This document shows positions 1-10,435 of a stretch of DNA of 64,000 nucleotides, piece by piece; the stretch's first letter is position 1; the number at the start of each line of letters is the position of its first letter. A program made the translations under genes and the position numbers. The notes beneath the pieces were generated by a model. The model was not told the DNA's origin. It saw nothing but the letters and a program-made list of their open reading frames with translations, and ran no database searches. This DNA comes from Metellina segmentata (Eukaryota; Arthropoda; Arachnida; Araneae; Tetragnathidae), in contig OX375876.1 in the NCBI GenBank assembly GCA_947359465.1, positions 88,442,184 through 88,506,183 on the forward strand, written 5' to 3'.

Positions 1-262
1 AAACTAGAAGCTAAGATACCAAATCGGCCAAACAAGTCCATTTTTCCCAGAACAATCACGTGTCTACCAGTTGACACGTTAGTCACTCTTTTCGAAGCTC
101 CTCTCAAAAAATAACAATCTTAAGTCTACTTAAGTTTCATGTGTATGGTCTCACATAGCTGAAATTGTAATCACTGAAACCTCAATGGTTTGACGATTCG
201 CTTACATTTTAGATCTATACCTGCGTCGATCAGTTCAATCGAATAACACCAGTTGCATCATA

Positions 263-518
263 TCGCACCCGGCAAGAAAAGTGACGCAACTCAAAATTGC
301 AGAATTTGAGAAACATCGACTTCAAGGATACTATAAAACTTATATTGAAATAGTATAAGCTTCTTTTAAATTTTAGGTAAGTAGTTATGGCGGTAACTTC
401 TATTACATACTATCGAATAGTAATGTAACACGCTGGGGCACCTCACACATATTTTTCAATGACATAACATCAAAATTTTTATTTTTTGACTTGTGTCACT
501 TTTCTTTCCGGGGTGCGA
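263..518 (+). mobile_element. 256-bp MITE, copy A
   Basis: The stretch starts TCGCACCCGG and ends with the inverted form ...CCGGGGTGCGA. The terminal repeats extend inward through AAAAGTGAC(A/G)CAA. There is no coding capacity. A second copy lies inverted at 10002-10258 and shares the subterminal segment reading GCAGAATTTGAGAAACATCG and the central block around TATAAACTTATATTGAAATAGTATAAGC in diverged form. The class is uncertain because no clear target duplication is visible. Confidence 0.75.
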
Positions 519-523
519 TGCAT

Positions 524-655
524 TTCATGCTAAAACATCTAAGTAACTATTTTTAAATCAACCATAGTTTGTTAGTTTGGAGTAGCTGGATGGTACATTT
601 CGAATTGCAATTACTAGAATTGTTTAACCAGTACTACTGAAAAACAAATTATTAC
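524..655 (+). repeat. Helitron-body fragment, paralogous to 62152-62290
   Basis: This segment (TTTCATGCTAAAACATC..., then AAATCAACCATA and TTTAACCAGTACT) matches 62152-62290 with scattered changes. The second copy lies inside a Helitron with defined ends (61755-63392), so this looks like a remnant of the same family. MITE copy A sits directly beside it. Confidence 0.6.
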
Positions 656-1661
656 CAAACAATTATACTGTGACTTCGACAAGAAGTGGCGCTTCATGAC
701 TCAATGGGGTTGCCCACTTAGATAGCAACCTGCGAGGTCGTCGATAACGGTCGTCCGTGGCCGGTTCGCTTGCCCCTCCTGGTGCATCGACTACTTTGAT
801 GTGCGAATCTGCCATTTTTAAAAATTACCTATTGCCTGACTAGTTAAGGTTTAAAAAAAGTGAGGGGACTTGCCAGCAAATCAACAGAGGGACTCATGTG
901 GCACTCGAGCCATGCTTCAGGTGAAACCGACTTTTGAGAATAATACTGAACATTTTGCATTCGTTTTTCTATCGCAACTAGAAACAGGTGTATGGATCAG
1001 TTTCAGTAGGCTCTGAAGAGTAAATCACCCTCATGACCTGCAAACTTCCTGATATACTTCTTTTTTGCGTGACTAGGCACAAACATCCCGAAAAAAAGAA
1101 AAGTGAAATGCGTCCGAGCGATGTTTCATGCAAAGGGTGAGGATGGGAAATTTAATTGGAATGCAAATGCAAAAGAACAGTTCCCCTCATTTCTTTAACG
1201 AGGATGGGGGAAAAAATGCTGTATTTGTGAATCGCGTGATGCGCTGCTTGTGCGTGATTTTAGCGCAGTCTACCAGCGATCGTAAACTGTATTGGAATTG
1301 GTATTCGATTTAATTTCATTCACCAGTGTTGTTTGGAGCCGGGCAATAAAAATCTATTGTTAATTGCAGCGAAGTGATGGATAATGTAGAGAGTGACACT
1401 TATAGCTGATAAATTTTGGTGTGTTATGAAAAGAGAGTTTGTTTGGGATAGTTTTTTTCTTCAGAATGTAATACGTTGGTTTCACGACATTGTGCATCGC
1501 CTAGAGTACATTTCCACTGGTTTTATGTTTGGTTCGGCACAAATGATGAGAATAAATAAAATTATTTATTTGTTCGTGTTTGAAAAGAATTGTCGTGATG
1601 TTTGTGGATGTTTCCCAAAATATTGTTTTCATGTTTAGCTAGTTTGGGTAATGGTAATTAG

Positions 1662-2429
1662 TAGGGCAACTTTTTTGTTGCAGTAAAAATGAGAAAAGTT
1701 GCATTTATCATTCCTTAAAGTAGCATTTATGGACATTTATTTTTGATACACTAAAATCTAAAGTAAATTATTCGTAAAAAACGAAAAAATTCAATTTATA
1801 TTGACAATTTTAGTCGTGTACAACAGTATTATAATACATCATTAAATACAGAAGAACGTCTAATGGCCGATCCTTGGCCAGTAATTTCTTTAACATTGAA
1901 AAACTGCGCCAGTTGCAGTCATATAATGTGCTGTATCGGATAGCAGAAGCGCAAAATCCTTTCGCTCAATATTCAGATATTTTAAAACTTCATTTACAAG
2001 GCGAACAACATATTGATGATCGACACTCACCTCACAAACTCTGTAGTCGATTACACAAGTTTCCTCAGTATTATAAGCCAACCAATGTGTTTAGGTACTT
2101 GCGATTTATTTCACTTTCGTCTGTTAGGACGAACACATTCTATCCATCAACTTGATTGATCTGCAATACTTCGGCATTCGCAAGATCAGACACACGTCAT
2201 CGAAGTGTTGATTGAGAGGGCAAAGAATGAAATAGTAATTTTATATTAATTCATTTTAAGCTCAATTTTAAAAAGTTGCAGGTGGTTGCATTTATGCAAA
2301 AAGTTGCATTTATATTGCGGTTATAACTCACTTATAATACACCCCATGTAGGAGGAATTTTGGTTTTAGTACTTTACATGCAGCTTAGAACGTGTGAAAA
2401 AGTTGCATTTGTTGCAAAGAGTTGCCCTG
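1662..2429. mobile_element. internally deleted hAT element with AGGGCAACT terminal repeats
   Basis: The left end reads TAGGGCAACTTTTTTGTTGC. The right end is the inverse of CAGGGCAACTCTTTGCAAC. Short AAGTTGCATTT motifs recur near both ends as subterminal repeats, as in hAT elements. A fragment of hAT transposase lies inside on the minus strand at 1890-2081. I could not find a matching 8-bp target duplication, so the exact borders are approximate. Confidence 0.65.
1890..2081 (-). pseudogene. hAT transposase fragment (CGG-binding-protein-1-like type)
   Basis: The minus-strand reading has a segment resembling the catalytic-domain region of CGBP1-like hAT proteins: a VLKYLNIERKDF stretch followed by LLLSDTAHYM, at the position where relatives have a (V/I)(T/S)DNAAYM motif. 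In this copy the DNAAYM signature reads DTAHYM, so the usual N and A are changed. Only about 60 residues are open, with no BED finger and no C-terminal dimerisation domain. It lies between terminal repeats at 1662 and 2429, so it is the decayed core of that element rather than a host gene. Confidence 0.55.
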
Positions 2430-2589
2430 TTGTTGTTCGCGTGTCCATGGACAAGCAATATTGTAGTGGGGTAGCGGTCTAGATTCCATCAAAAGCATTG
2501 GTCACAGCCTCTGCCAATGTTGGTGCATCCCAGCTGTAGAGGATCTCTCGCAATGAGTCCCTGAGTGGAACCCTAAAAGTTGCCCTAGT

Positions 2590-3046
2590 AATTAGTTAAA
2601 GTCGAACTGGAGCAACGGGTTCGACGTAAATTCAACTACCTACCTATTAAAAAAACAGTTATATTGCACAGATCAAATGAAACTTATGAATCCAAACTCA
2701 TTGGACAGATCGAATGAAGTTGATGAATCCAAAGTCATTGGATGGATCGAATGCAACCAGTGAATTAAAACTCATTGGACAGATCGAATGATGGTAATGG
2801 TAATTTTAGTTAACGTCGTACTAAAGCAACACAACGGGCTTTTGACGACGGTCCGGGATCAGTCCCTTAATAGATCGAATGAAGTTGATGAATCCAAAGT
2901 CATTGGATGGATCGAATGCAACCAGTGAATTCAAACTCATTGGATAGATCGAATCACGAACGTCAGGGTTAAGAGTAACAGATACTCAGTATCGGATGAA
3001 TTCTTTTTGAGCGCATCGAATCAAAGAAATAGCGTATAAATTTCTC
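2590..3046 (+). repeat. minisatellite-bearing element, copy 1
   Basis: The order is: a SINE-like segment (CTGGAGCAAC...CTACCTACCTA), a short minisatellite of ~36-37-bp units (TCATTGGA.AGATCGAATG...GATGAATTCAAAC), then a unique tail (GAACGTCAGGGTTAAGAGTAAC...GCATCGAATCAAAGAAAT). The same order and the same tail recur at 3980-5090 (GAACGTTAGGATTGAGAGTAAC...GCATCGAATCAAAGAAAT). The two are therefore paralogous copies of one element with an internal variable-number repeat. Confidence 0.7.
2791..2870 (-). mobile_element. truncated SINE inside minisatellite copy 1
   Basis: An ~80-bp minus-strand SINE 3' end begins with the (GGTAAT)n tail and reads into TTAACGTCGTACT and GACGGTCCGGGATCAGTCCC. It stops abruptly at CCCTTAA, where the minisatellite resumes. 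The head and most of the body are missing. Confidence 0.8.
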
Positions 3047-3756
3047 ATTTTTAACAATCTAGTTTTTAAGAACCGCCTTTTAAACGATGTGAATGAAAGA
3101 TAAAGTGAAGACTACAAAACACATGAGAAAAAATCCCTATCAATTTATCGCTAGCTTCTGTCTTCCAAAATAAGACCATCCGATTCACTTACCTTGCTGG
3201 AATCATTCAAGTTTTTTCAAAAAATAAAAGGAATTTATATCATGTCACACGCTATGACTGCGAAGGAAATGGTTGCGGCACAAGCACCGATTCAAGAGAT
3301 AGAGATATACGAATACATTTCCTCACCTAACAATTCTTTGCTTTTTGCTTTTTTTCAAATCTTGGTTTTTAATTTACCATGACGAAAAGCTAGTGGGACC
3401 ATCTGCATGCTAGACCAAGCGAGTATGGGAAACAGAGAAGGAAATGTTGACTTGTTTTTTTTTCTTCCCTCGGTTGCTTCAGATGTGTGACAACTCATCG
3501 CATCACAGCTGCTCGCGATGTTTTAATATTCTGGCGAGAAGTGCAGACAGGAAAAAAGAAGTAAAGGAGAGGATAAAGCAGGAATCACGTGATGGTTTTT
3601 GAAACAAATGCAGTCGGGAGTTCCTCCTGGTGTTTGCTCATCTTGACGAACTCGTCTTGTACGCCCCTGCACTTGAAATTATATTTGCTGGGGCGAAATC
3701 AACAAGGAAATTGCTGTTGTATCTTGATTATGCTACCATTGACTATTCTTAACGAT

Positions 3757-3935
3757 GGACCAAAAAGATAGCCTGTTAGGTTTGGTTTGGTTGGTGATAG
3801 CTCTAGACCTAGGTTTAAAGCTGGACATCTCTTTTACTGCATGTAGACTATTATTTTCTAAATTGTGTATGAGGGGGTTACAGCCCGTTTTGTTGCTCCA
3901 GTTTGAGTTAAATTCAACTACTAACCCACCGACCA
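3757..3935 (+). repeat. dispersed repeat paired with 5108-5262, ending in SINE 3' sequence
   Basis: This segment and 5108-5262 share TTGGTTTGG..GGTAGCTC-like sequence, GACATCT/CATATTTTTGCTT, a TAAATTGTGTATG-like block and then CAGCCCGTT(G/T)TGTTGCTCCAG. The last part is the 3' end of the abundant SINE in plus orientation. The upstream ~130 bp is unlike the usual SINE head, so this may be a further chimeric family. Confidence 0.55.
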
Positions 3936-4139
3936 ACCAGCTTGAAGACCATTGCTTCCCGAAGTGTTAGTGTCTATGGGGGAACAACCCGTTGTGTTGC
4001 TCCAGCGCGACGTGAATTTAACTGCCTATCTACCTAAAAACAAAGTAATATTGCGTAAAATCGAATATAAAACCGATGAAACCAAATTCATTGAGTGGTT
4101 CAAAATTGCGTAGTATTGTCCTCGAATGTTTCCTTTGGG

Positions 4140-4993
4140 AATTGATCCCGCCGAATTCATTGGATAGATTGAATGATACCGATGAATTCAAACTGAATGG
4201 AATGATTGAGTCATACCGATGAATTCAAACTGAATGGAGCCGACCAACCGGTATAGTGGTTAAGGTGTTAGCCTCTAGATCGGAAGGTTCCTGGTTCGAA
4301 TCCGGGCCCGGGCATGGATGTTTGTAAACGTATGGTGTAGAGGCGGCTGGTGCACCTTAAATCTGTCGTGGCCGAAAGTCCTCACGTTGGGTTGGCGTGG
4401 AAGTTTGGAGAGTGGGGTGCCAGCTCAGGTGTTGCTTCGTCATCTGACCGTGGTTCAAAATTACGAGGTGTTGTCCTCGGATCTTTCCCTTAAGGGACTG
4501 ATCCCGGACCGTCGTCAATAGCCCGTTGTGTTGCTCTAGTACGACGTTAACTAAAAAATTACCAAATTAATTATTCAAACTGAATGGAATGATTGAGTCA
4601 TACCGATGAATTCAAACTGAATGGAATGATTGAGTCATACCGATGAATTAAAACTGAATGGAATGATTGAGTCATACCGATGAATTCAAACTGAATGGAA
4701 TGATTGAGTCATACCGATGAATTAAAACTGAATGGAATGATTGAGTCATACCGATGAATTCAAACTCAATGGAATGATTGAGTCATACCGATGAATTCAA
4801 ACTCAATGGAATGATTGAGTCATACCGATGAATTCAAACTCAATGGAATGATTGAGTCATACCGATGAATTCAAACTCAATGGAATGATTGAGTCATACC
4901 GATGAATTCAAACTCAATGGAATGATTGAGTCATACCGATGAATTCAAACTCAATGGAATGAGAGTCATACCGATTAATTCAAACTCATTAGA
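4140..4993 (+). repeat. 37-bp minisatellite array, interrupted by a SINE
   Basis: Unit boundaries are clear from the recurring GAGTCATACCGATGAATTCA. Upstream of and just after the SINE most units read AAACTGAATGG; from about 4750 onward they read AAACTCAATGG, so variants are regionally homogenised. Two or three units carry GAATTAAAAC instead of GAATTCAAAC. The last units degenerate to TCATTAGATAGATCGAATG, which matches the short array at 2.7-2.96 kb. Confidence 0.9.
4239..4572 (+). mobile_element. full-length tRNA-headed SINE (family S1)
   Basis: The head (GCCGACCAACCGG, TATAGTGGTTAAGGTGTTAG, GGTTCGAATCC) contains a Pol III A-box-like TAGTGGTTAAGG and a canonical B box. The body runs from GGATGTTTGTAAACGTATGG to GTACGACGTTAACT and ends in an ATTACC-type tail. 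An apparent 16-bp target duplication (ATTCAAACTGAATGGA) flanks it at 4223-4238 and 4573-4588. The insertion is inside a tandem array, so that duplication could also be repeat identity. This is one of the cleanest complete copies, at 334 bp. The open frame across the body is a recurrent by-product of the SINE sequence and not a gene. Confidence 0.9.
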
Positions 4994-5754
4994 TAGATCG
5001 AATGAATACGAACGTTAGGATTGAGAGTAACGAATGCATAGGATCGGATAAATTATTCTCAAGTGGCATCGAATCAAAGAAATGCTATCGTTGCTATTTC
5101 TGGTTACAGAAGGAAATGGTAGACCAAGCTTGGTTTGGGTAGCTCAAGACCAACGTCCAGAGCCGGACATATTTTTGCTTTTGTAGATCATTACTTACCA
5201 AATTATGTATGTTGGGGGGGGGGTCACAGCCCGTTGTGTTGTCTAAGTACGAAGTAACTTCAACTGCATTCAACCAACCTAAAGTGTGTGTGTGGGGGGG
5301 GGGCTGAATGAGTTTAGAGGGGAAATGCAAGGGAAATAGGGTGCGTTGACGAGCGAGCGAGCAATAAGATGCTAAAATGTGTCGTACCTGAAAGTGTTTT
5401 AATTTACTATACAAACACCAATATAATTCTTAGGACAATGCACACTGCAGTGAGCATTGTGGTATGAATTATAAATTGTAAAATGCAAGTTACGTCTGAT
5501 TGATAAAGAGCAATTAAGACAGGTCATTACAAGCGAGTGTTAGCATGCTTGTATTTGTGTGGAACAAATCTTATAAACTGTTTGCATTGTGTAAGAAAAC
5601 AGGAACAAAATTTTAAAAGTCGGAATGACCTTAAAAATTTGTATTTTCATCATCTTGTTTTATTGAACGTGAATTTAGTGCTTTAGTTAGTTTTTTTTAA
5701 AGCTAAAATGTAGGTAGGTTTATTGTTTGAATTTACGCCCCACTGTATGAGATG

Positions 5755-5955
5755 TATTGTCTAATTGTACTTCACCTGATTCTTATTATCTTCTATGTGT
5801 TTCTTGTGAATGGAGAAATGTAAGCAACAATCAAGCAGTTCCTAAATACCTGGAGGAGGGATTCTAATGTAAACATAAACAAACTATTAGGGTATACAAA
5901 GTACTTCCGGTTTAAAACCAGTTTTATTTTTCATCGTCTTGAGGGTGGAGTGAGT
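5755..5955 (+). repeat. dispersed repeat paired with 44313-44515
   Basis: This segment shares long blocks with 44313-44515, including TGTACTTCACCTG, ATGGAGAAATGTAA, TATGTAAACATAAACAAACT and ACTTCCGGTTTA. Both copies run directly into the same orientation of a SINE 3' end (TTGAATTA(A/G)CGTCGCATTG). The shared junction indicates that repeat and SINE were copied together. Confidence 0.75.
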
Positions 5956-5959
5956 GGTA

Positions 5960-6266
5960 GTTGAATTAACGTCGCATTGGAGTAACACTGGTTATTGGCG
6001 ACGGTCCGGTATCGATCCCAAAGGGAAAGTTCCGAGGACCATAGATCGCAATTTTGAACAATGATCTGATGACTATGTCAACACCTGAGCCTGCACCCCA
6101 CTCTCCAAAATTCCACACCACGCCAACGTGAGTTTTGAGGCCACGACAGATTTAATGTGCACCAGTCCCCCATGCTCACGACGGTCTTTGGTTGGATCAA
6201 GTTTCGAACTCGCTACTCTACGGTTGATAATCCGCGATTCTACCAACTGGGTTACCCCGGCCCCTT
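5960..6266 (-). mobile_element. SINE, older family S2 (alternative tRNA-like head)
   Basis: On the minus strand, a head with GGGGTAACCCAGTTGGTAGA and a degenerate B box (GAGTTCGAAACTTG) is followed by a body clearly homologous to S1 (CTCACGTTGG, GTGTGGAATTTTGGAGAGTG, GTTCAAAATTGCGATC). The body matches S1 but the head is from a different tRNA-like sequence. It is more diverged than the S1 copies. Confidence 0.75.
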
Positions 6267-6653
6267 AATTTATAGCTTGCCAGAGCTGGGCTATACACGA
6301 GGTTTTATCAGATGGGGTCTATGTTATAAAGGCCAATATGTTTAGATATTTCACAAAAGAGCATTTGAAAAATGCATTTATTTGTCTTAAACATCGTTAG
6401 ATTTCTATATCGCAAAACTGGAAAAGCAGAATTCGCAACTATAAGGGTAATTGCAAGGTTTTTTAATGACATGGGTTCTATTTAGGTTTCCGACTTATGC
6501 AGCAGTTATGTTGCGTTGCCGAGAGCGTAGAAAGTAACACGGGATAAACGACAACACAATTTAATCGATCAAATGGACATCAAATGCAGAGACACGGAGA
6601 AAAGAAAGAACATAACGTAGTACAAGAAGAAAGACACACAGAGTATTCATTAA

Positions 6654-7558
6654 AGGCTAGTTCCATGCGTGACTCACACTACAAGTGAGCTAAACTTGAA
6701 TCTTAAAGCTACCATAAAAAATTAATATTACAATAAAATGAGATTTGCAACTTGTTTTACTTTAGTAAAGGTTTAATTTATACAAATTAGCTACTAAATT
6801 TCATTTATCTTACTGGGTATTCTCTGTACATGGGGAAAACTGAGCTGTGACTCACACAACATGAAAGTGAAGTGATACTTTCATTAAGTACAAAAAATCT
6901 TGTTTCTTCCTCTGTTGATTATCAAAAAATTTTGTTTTAAAATTATTGTTACTTCCAATAATTGTACTTTAATAGCAGATTATTAATAGATCAATTAAAT
7001 ATATGATTAATTTATAACATGACATTTTGTTTGTGACTCACACTACATGGCAAATGGGACCCACACTACACTTCACAAAAACATTTTTACTGACAATTAA
7101 AACACTAAGAAAACATGCATTAGAAACATTTTTCTTAATCTTGCATAGTAAAATATAGAAAACATATTATCCCATGTTTAAGTCATTGAACTTAACATTT
7201 AAAAATGTATAGTACATTCGTTTATCAAATGCTGGTTCAGGGAGTCTATTCACTGAACGATCACTAAAATCAATTTCAGATATGTCCTCTGTCTTAGGCA
7301 AAGAAAATTTTAAAGTGTCTTTATCAAAGCGCAAAAATTGAACTGTGAATGGGATTGATATATGAACGCACTTTCTTCCATGTGGATATAAACTCTACTT
7401 TTGATTCCGGGTATTGCCAAATTCTAAAACATAAACTTTGTGTCCACTTTTGAATACAGAAGTTTGACCTATTAAGTACATAATTTTTTTGAAAAAATGA
7501 ATAAAAATCTAATTTCAAAATTCTATGTTATGGTGTACTTTGGCATGGAATTAGCCTA
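6654..7558. mobile_element. ~0.9-kb DNA element with GGCTARTTCCATGC ends
   Basis: The left end AGGCTAGTTCCATGC is inverted at the right end as GCATGGAATTAGCCT. Between them the 15-mer GTGACTCACACTACA or close variants occurs four times in the same orientation (about 6669, 6847, 7031 and 7061). No transposase motif is recognisable; a minus-strand open stretch at 7324-7518 resembles nothing I know. The superfamily is unassigned. Confidence 0.55.
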
Positions 7559-8654
7559 AAGTAGAAATTAAAGTTATTCGAAAGTCGTCTGCCACTTTCC
7601 GGCGTGCGCTCATATCAGTATTGTTTCGCGGAGCAATACCTTTATGGAGTAGGCACAACGCGCATTTATAACGGCATCACTCCGCGGAAGCCAACTTTGT
7701 GGAGTGGGCAAAGGTTTCTAATCTGGGGTTGGAACAAGTTTTGCTGTAGTCATTTTAAAAGGGGAACAGCAATTTCTGTGGTAGTGAAGGCAGCTGCACA
7801 AGTTTAATTCAGATACCAAAATATTGAAAATATTTATTTTGATACAAGATGCGAAATAATTTTTTACTGAGAATAGAGTTCCAATAATGATAACTGGTCA
7901 CTCTTTTAAAACAAAATTATCTTGTAGTTAAAAATCATTGCAATTTTACGATGTCCCTAGTATCATCGTTTCGTTGAGTTTAGAGATCAGTTTGAAGATA
8001 TTATAATTAATACAAAGGTGTAAAGATCTCATTAGATTTTTGTTTTTGTTTTTCTCCTTCTGCAGCAACCAGATACAGAAATAGAGAGGAAGGCTTTAGT
8101 ACTATGGCAAGAAATTAGCTTGCAGATCTGTCTCAGAATTGGTTGCTGTTAATCCTACCCTACAAAAAAGCATTTGTCCTGATTGTTGACGCACGACCTG
8201 AAGAACACTGTTCCAAAGCATGTACGCAGTATATATCGATGCCTGCAGCAATATTTATCACCTAACAGAGAAAAAGACATTTTCAAATGCGACTTCAGGT
8301 ATTTGCTGAAAGTCGGGAACTCTTCTCAGGATTCTAACGAGCAAGACGTGACTGGGCTGTTCAGCAACCTAAATCATTTTTGAAACTCTGAATCACCTGT
8401 TTGCTCTTCGTCTCTAGTCTTCGGAGGCACGAACTCACACACCTCATTAAATAGCGATCGATTTTCAATGTGCACAGATCATTTCTTTTCATATACTTTT
8501 ACATCCTTCATTTGGCCCTTCTTATCCTAGATCATTAAAACTATGTGCTTGGGATGAATCTGGAACAGTCCTTTTGGGATCAGGAAAAAAGAGTTTCCAC
8601 GTAACATGCTAGAGGGTATTTGTCATCCTTATTTCTCATCGCCTTTCTTTCCTC

Positions 8655-8860
8655 CAATCTATCTGGATGCTGCTTCTGTAGATAGTTTGTTAATCCTGTA
8701 CAATGTCCTATTAAAGATGCGAAGAATATTGAATTTCTATCGCAAATAAATTTAGTCAAGAAGTAATTCTTGAGTACAGAGGATCATCTCAGCGTGGGTA
8801 TAGATTGAGATGGCGCAGAACATGCCCAATGCGAAAAGACAAGCACGTGCAAAATTTTTT
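8655..8860 (+). repeat. diverged direct duplication, copy 1 (partner 9205-9410)
   Basis: Shared blocks with 9205-9410 include CTGTAGATA..TTGTTAATCCT.TAC, AAGATGCGAA, CTTGAGTAC and GGATCATCTCAG, and both end in GAACATGC.CAATGCGAAAA. A SINE (8872-9196) lies between the copies. The duplication is old, at perhaps 80-85% identity by eye. Confidence 0.65.
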
Positions 8861-8871
8861 TCATGTTTGAG

Positions 8872-9196
8872 TATGTGGCCAGTTGTAAGAGCAATGGATA
8901 AGCAACCGAGGATTGTGAGTTCGAAACTCAGCTCAGCCAAAGAACGTCGTGTACACGAAGGCTTGTGCACCTTGAATCTGTCGTGGTCGCAAATGTTGTC
9001 ACGTTGAATCTGCCGTAGCCACAAAAGTTCGTAGAATGTCGTAGTGTGGAGAGAGGAGGGGCAAGATCTGGTGTTGACCTCGTCATCTGACGTTGACAGG
9101 CGGTGTCCTTGCATCTTTAACTTAGGGATTGATCCCACGTTTTCGCCAATAACCCGTTGTGTTGGTCCAGTCTGACGTTAATTAACTTCCTACCAA
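8872..9196 (+). mobile_element. SINE, older family S2
   Basis: The head reads GGCCAGTTGTAAGAGCAATGG and GAGTTCGAAACTCAG. The body (GTGCACCTTGAATCTGTCGT, then CTCGTCATCTGACGTTGACAGG) is followed by a 3' end with CCCGTTGTGTTGGTCCAG. A short internal segment (GTCACGTTGAATCTG.CGTAG) is repeated, a local duplication inside this copy. Confidence 0.7.
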
Positions 9197-9204
9197 TCTA
9201 TCTT

Positions 9205-9410
9205 GGATTTTGCTCCTGTAGATAAATTGTTAATCCTATACGATTCCCTGAAAAGATGCGAATGATATTAGATTTATGTAGCAAATAACTTAAGTCACGA
9301 TATAATGCTTGAGTACGAAGGATCATCTCAGAGTAGAATACGGAAGCAAATATTGAGGGTGTAGATTAGAACATGCTCAATGCGAAAAATAAAGAACGTC
9401 CAAAATGAAA
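9205..9410 (+). repeat. diverged direct duplication, copy 2
   Basis: This is the partner of 8655-8860, with the same block order and no SINE inside. Confidence 0.6.
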
Positions 9411-9507
9411 TTCTGTTGTACTGCTCTGTTATTTGCTATTTTTCTATTGTGTATGTACTAATTCAATCTTAACCGTCGAAGTTGCGATGCAAAATTAAAT
9501 GAAGGGT

Positions 9508-9598
9508 AGGTAGGTAGTTAATTAATAATACACTAGAGCAACACAACGGGCTATTGGCGATGATCCGGGATCGATCCCGAAAGGAAAGATCCGAGGAC
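9508..9598 (-). mobile_element. SINE 3'-end fragment
   Basis: About 90 bp of minus-strand SINE 3' end (ACTAGAGCAACACAACGGGC, then GATCCGGGATCGATCCC) stops at GGAAAGATCCGAGGACAA. The head and most of the body are absent. Confidence 0.75.
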
Positions 9599-10001
9599 AA
9601 ACATTTATGCATATCGTGTAATAGACAATGCAATGATTCTCATATTTCCTCGTGCATAAAATTCGTATAGTTGCATTGCATTTTTATGCTCTGTCAGGGC
9701 CATTTCACACCAACAGAATCCGAGTCAATCAATTTGAATCCAGTAGAAAATAACTCTCGTGGATTTGAGTGAATTGAAGCGGAACATTCAGATTCAAGCG
9801 GTGCGAAATGTTTTAAAAGATGAACAGGTTGTTTCTTATTGGAAGTGGTTTTCACGAATCTCGTCAGACAGTTTCTACTGGATTCAGATTGAAACCGATT
9901 CTGTTGGTGTGAAGTGGCTCTTAATGTTTGAAAACACGTCTATGGTAGAACATGGAAAACCAATAAATCAGTTGTGATCGTTATAAACCATAAGAAGCAT
10001 A

Positions 10002-10258
10002 TCGCACACTGGCAAAAAAAGTGGCACAAGCGAAAAAATAAAAATTTTGATATTATGTCATTGAAAAATATGTATGAGGCGCCCCAGCGTGTTATATTAC
10101 TATTCTATAGAATATAATAGAAGTTACCACCATAAATACTTAACTAAAATTTAAAAGAAGCTTATACTGGTTTAATATAAGTTTTATAGCATTCTTTAAG
10201 TTGATGTTTCTCAAATTCTGCAATTTTGAGTTGTGTCTCTGTTCTAGCCGAGGTGCGA
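10002..10258 (-). mobile_element. 257-bp MITE, copy B
   Basis: This is the inverted partner of the MITE at 263-518, with ends TCGCACACTGG and GAGGTGCGA. The internal AAGTTGATGTTTCTCAAATT is the reverse complement of the copy A subterminal sequence. Confidence 0.75.
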
Positions 10259-10435
10259 TATGTCGAGTGTGGACAAGTTAATCAGCGCTGTTATACACAA
10301 TATTTCATTGCTAGCTTTACACGTTTAAGAAAGTGCGGTATTTGGACTGATTTTTTCAAAAAAATACATTTTTTTGGTTGTGGAAGACATTGTTTTGCGT
10401 ATTCTTATAGACTTGTTAACGAAATGCGTTGACAA

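Larger units (their letters stand above)
3980..5090 (+). repeat. minisatellite-bearing element, copy 2 (expanded)
   Basis: This is the same architecture as 2590-3046, but the internal 37-bp minisatellite has expanded to more than 15 units and carries a full-length SINE. The unit reads TGAATGGAATGATTGAGTCA then TACCGATGAATTCAAAC. It closes with the unique tail shared with copy 1. Confidence 0.75.

Noticed and set aside
4318..4521. Recurrent 60-70-codon open frame seen at 4.3, 17.3, 27.2, 30.0, 45.0 and 59.5 kb
   Set aside because: It is the translated SINE body, appears on either strand with each SINE copy, and stops in different places as copies decay.
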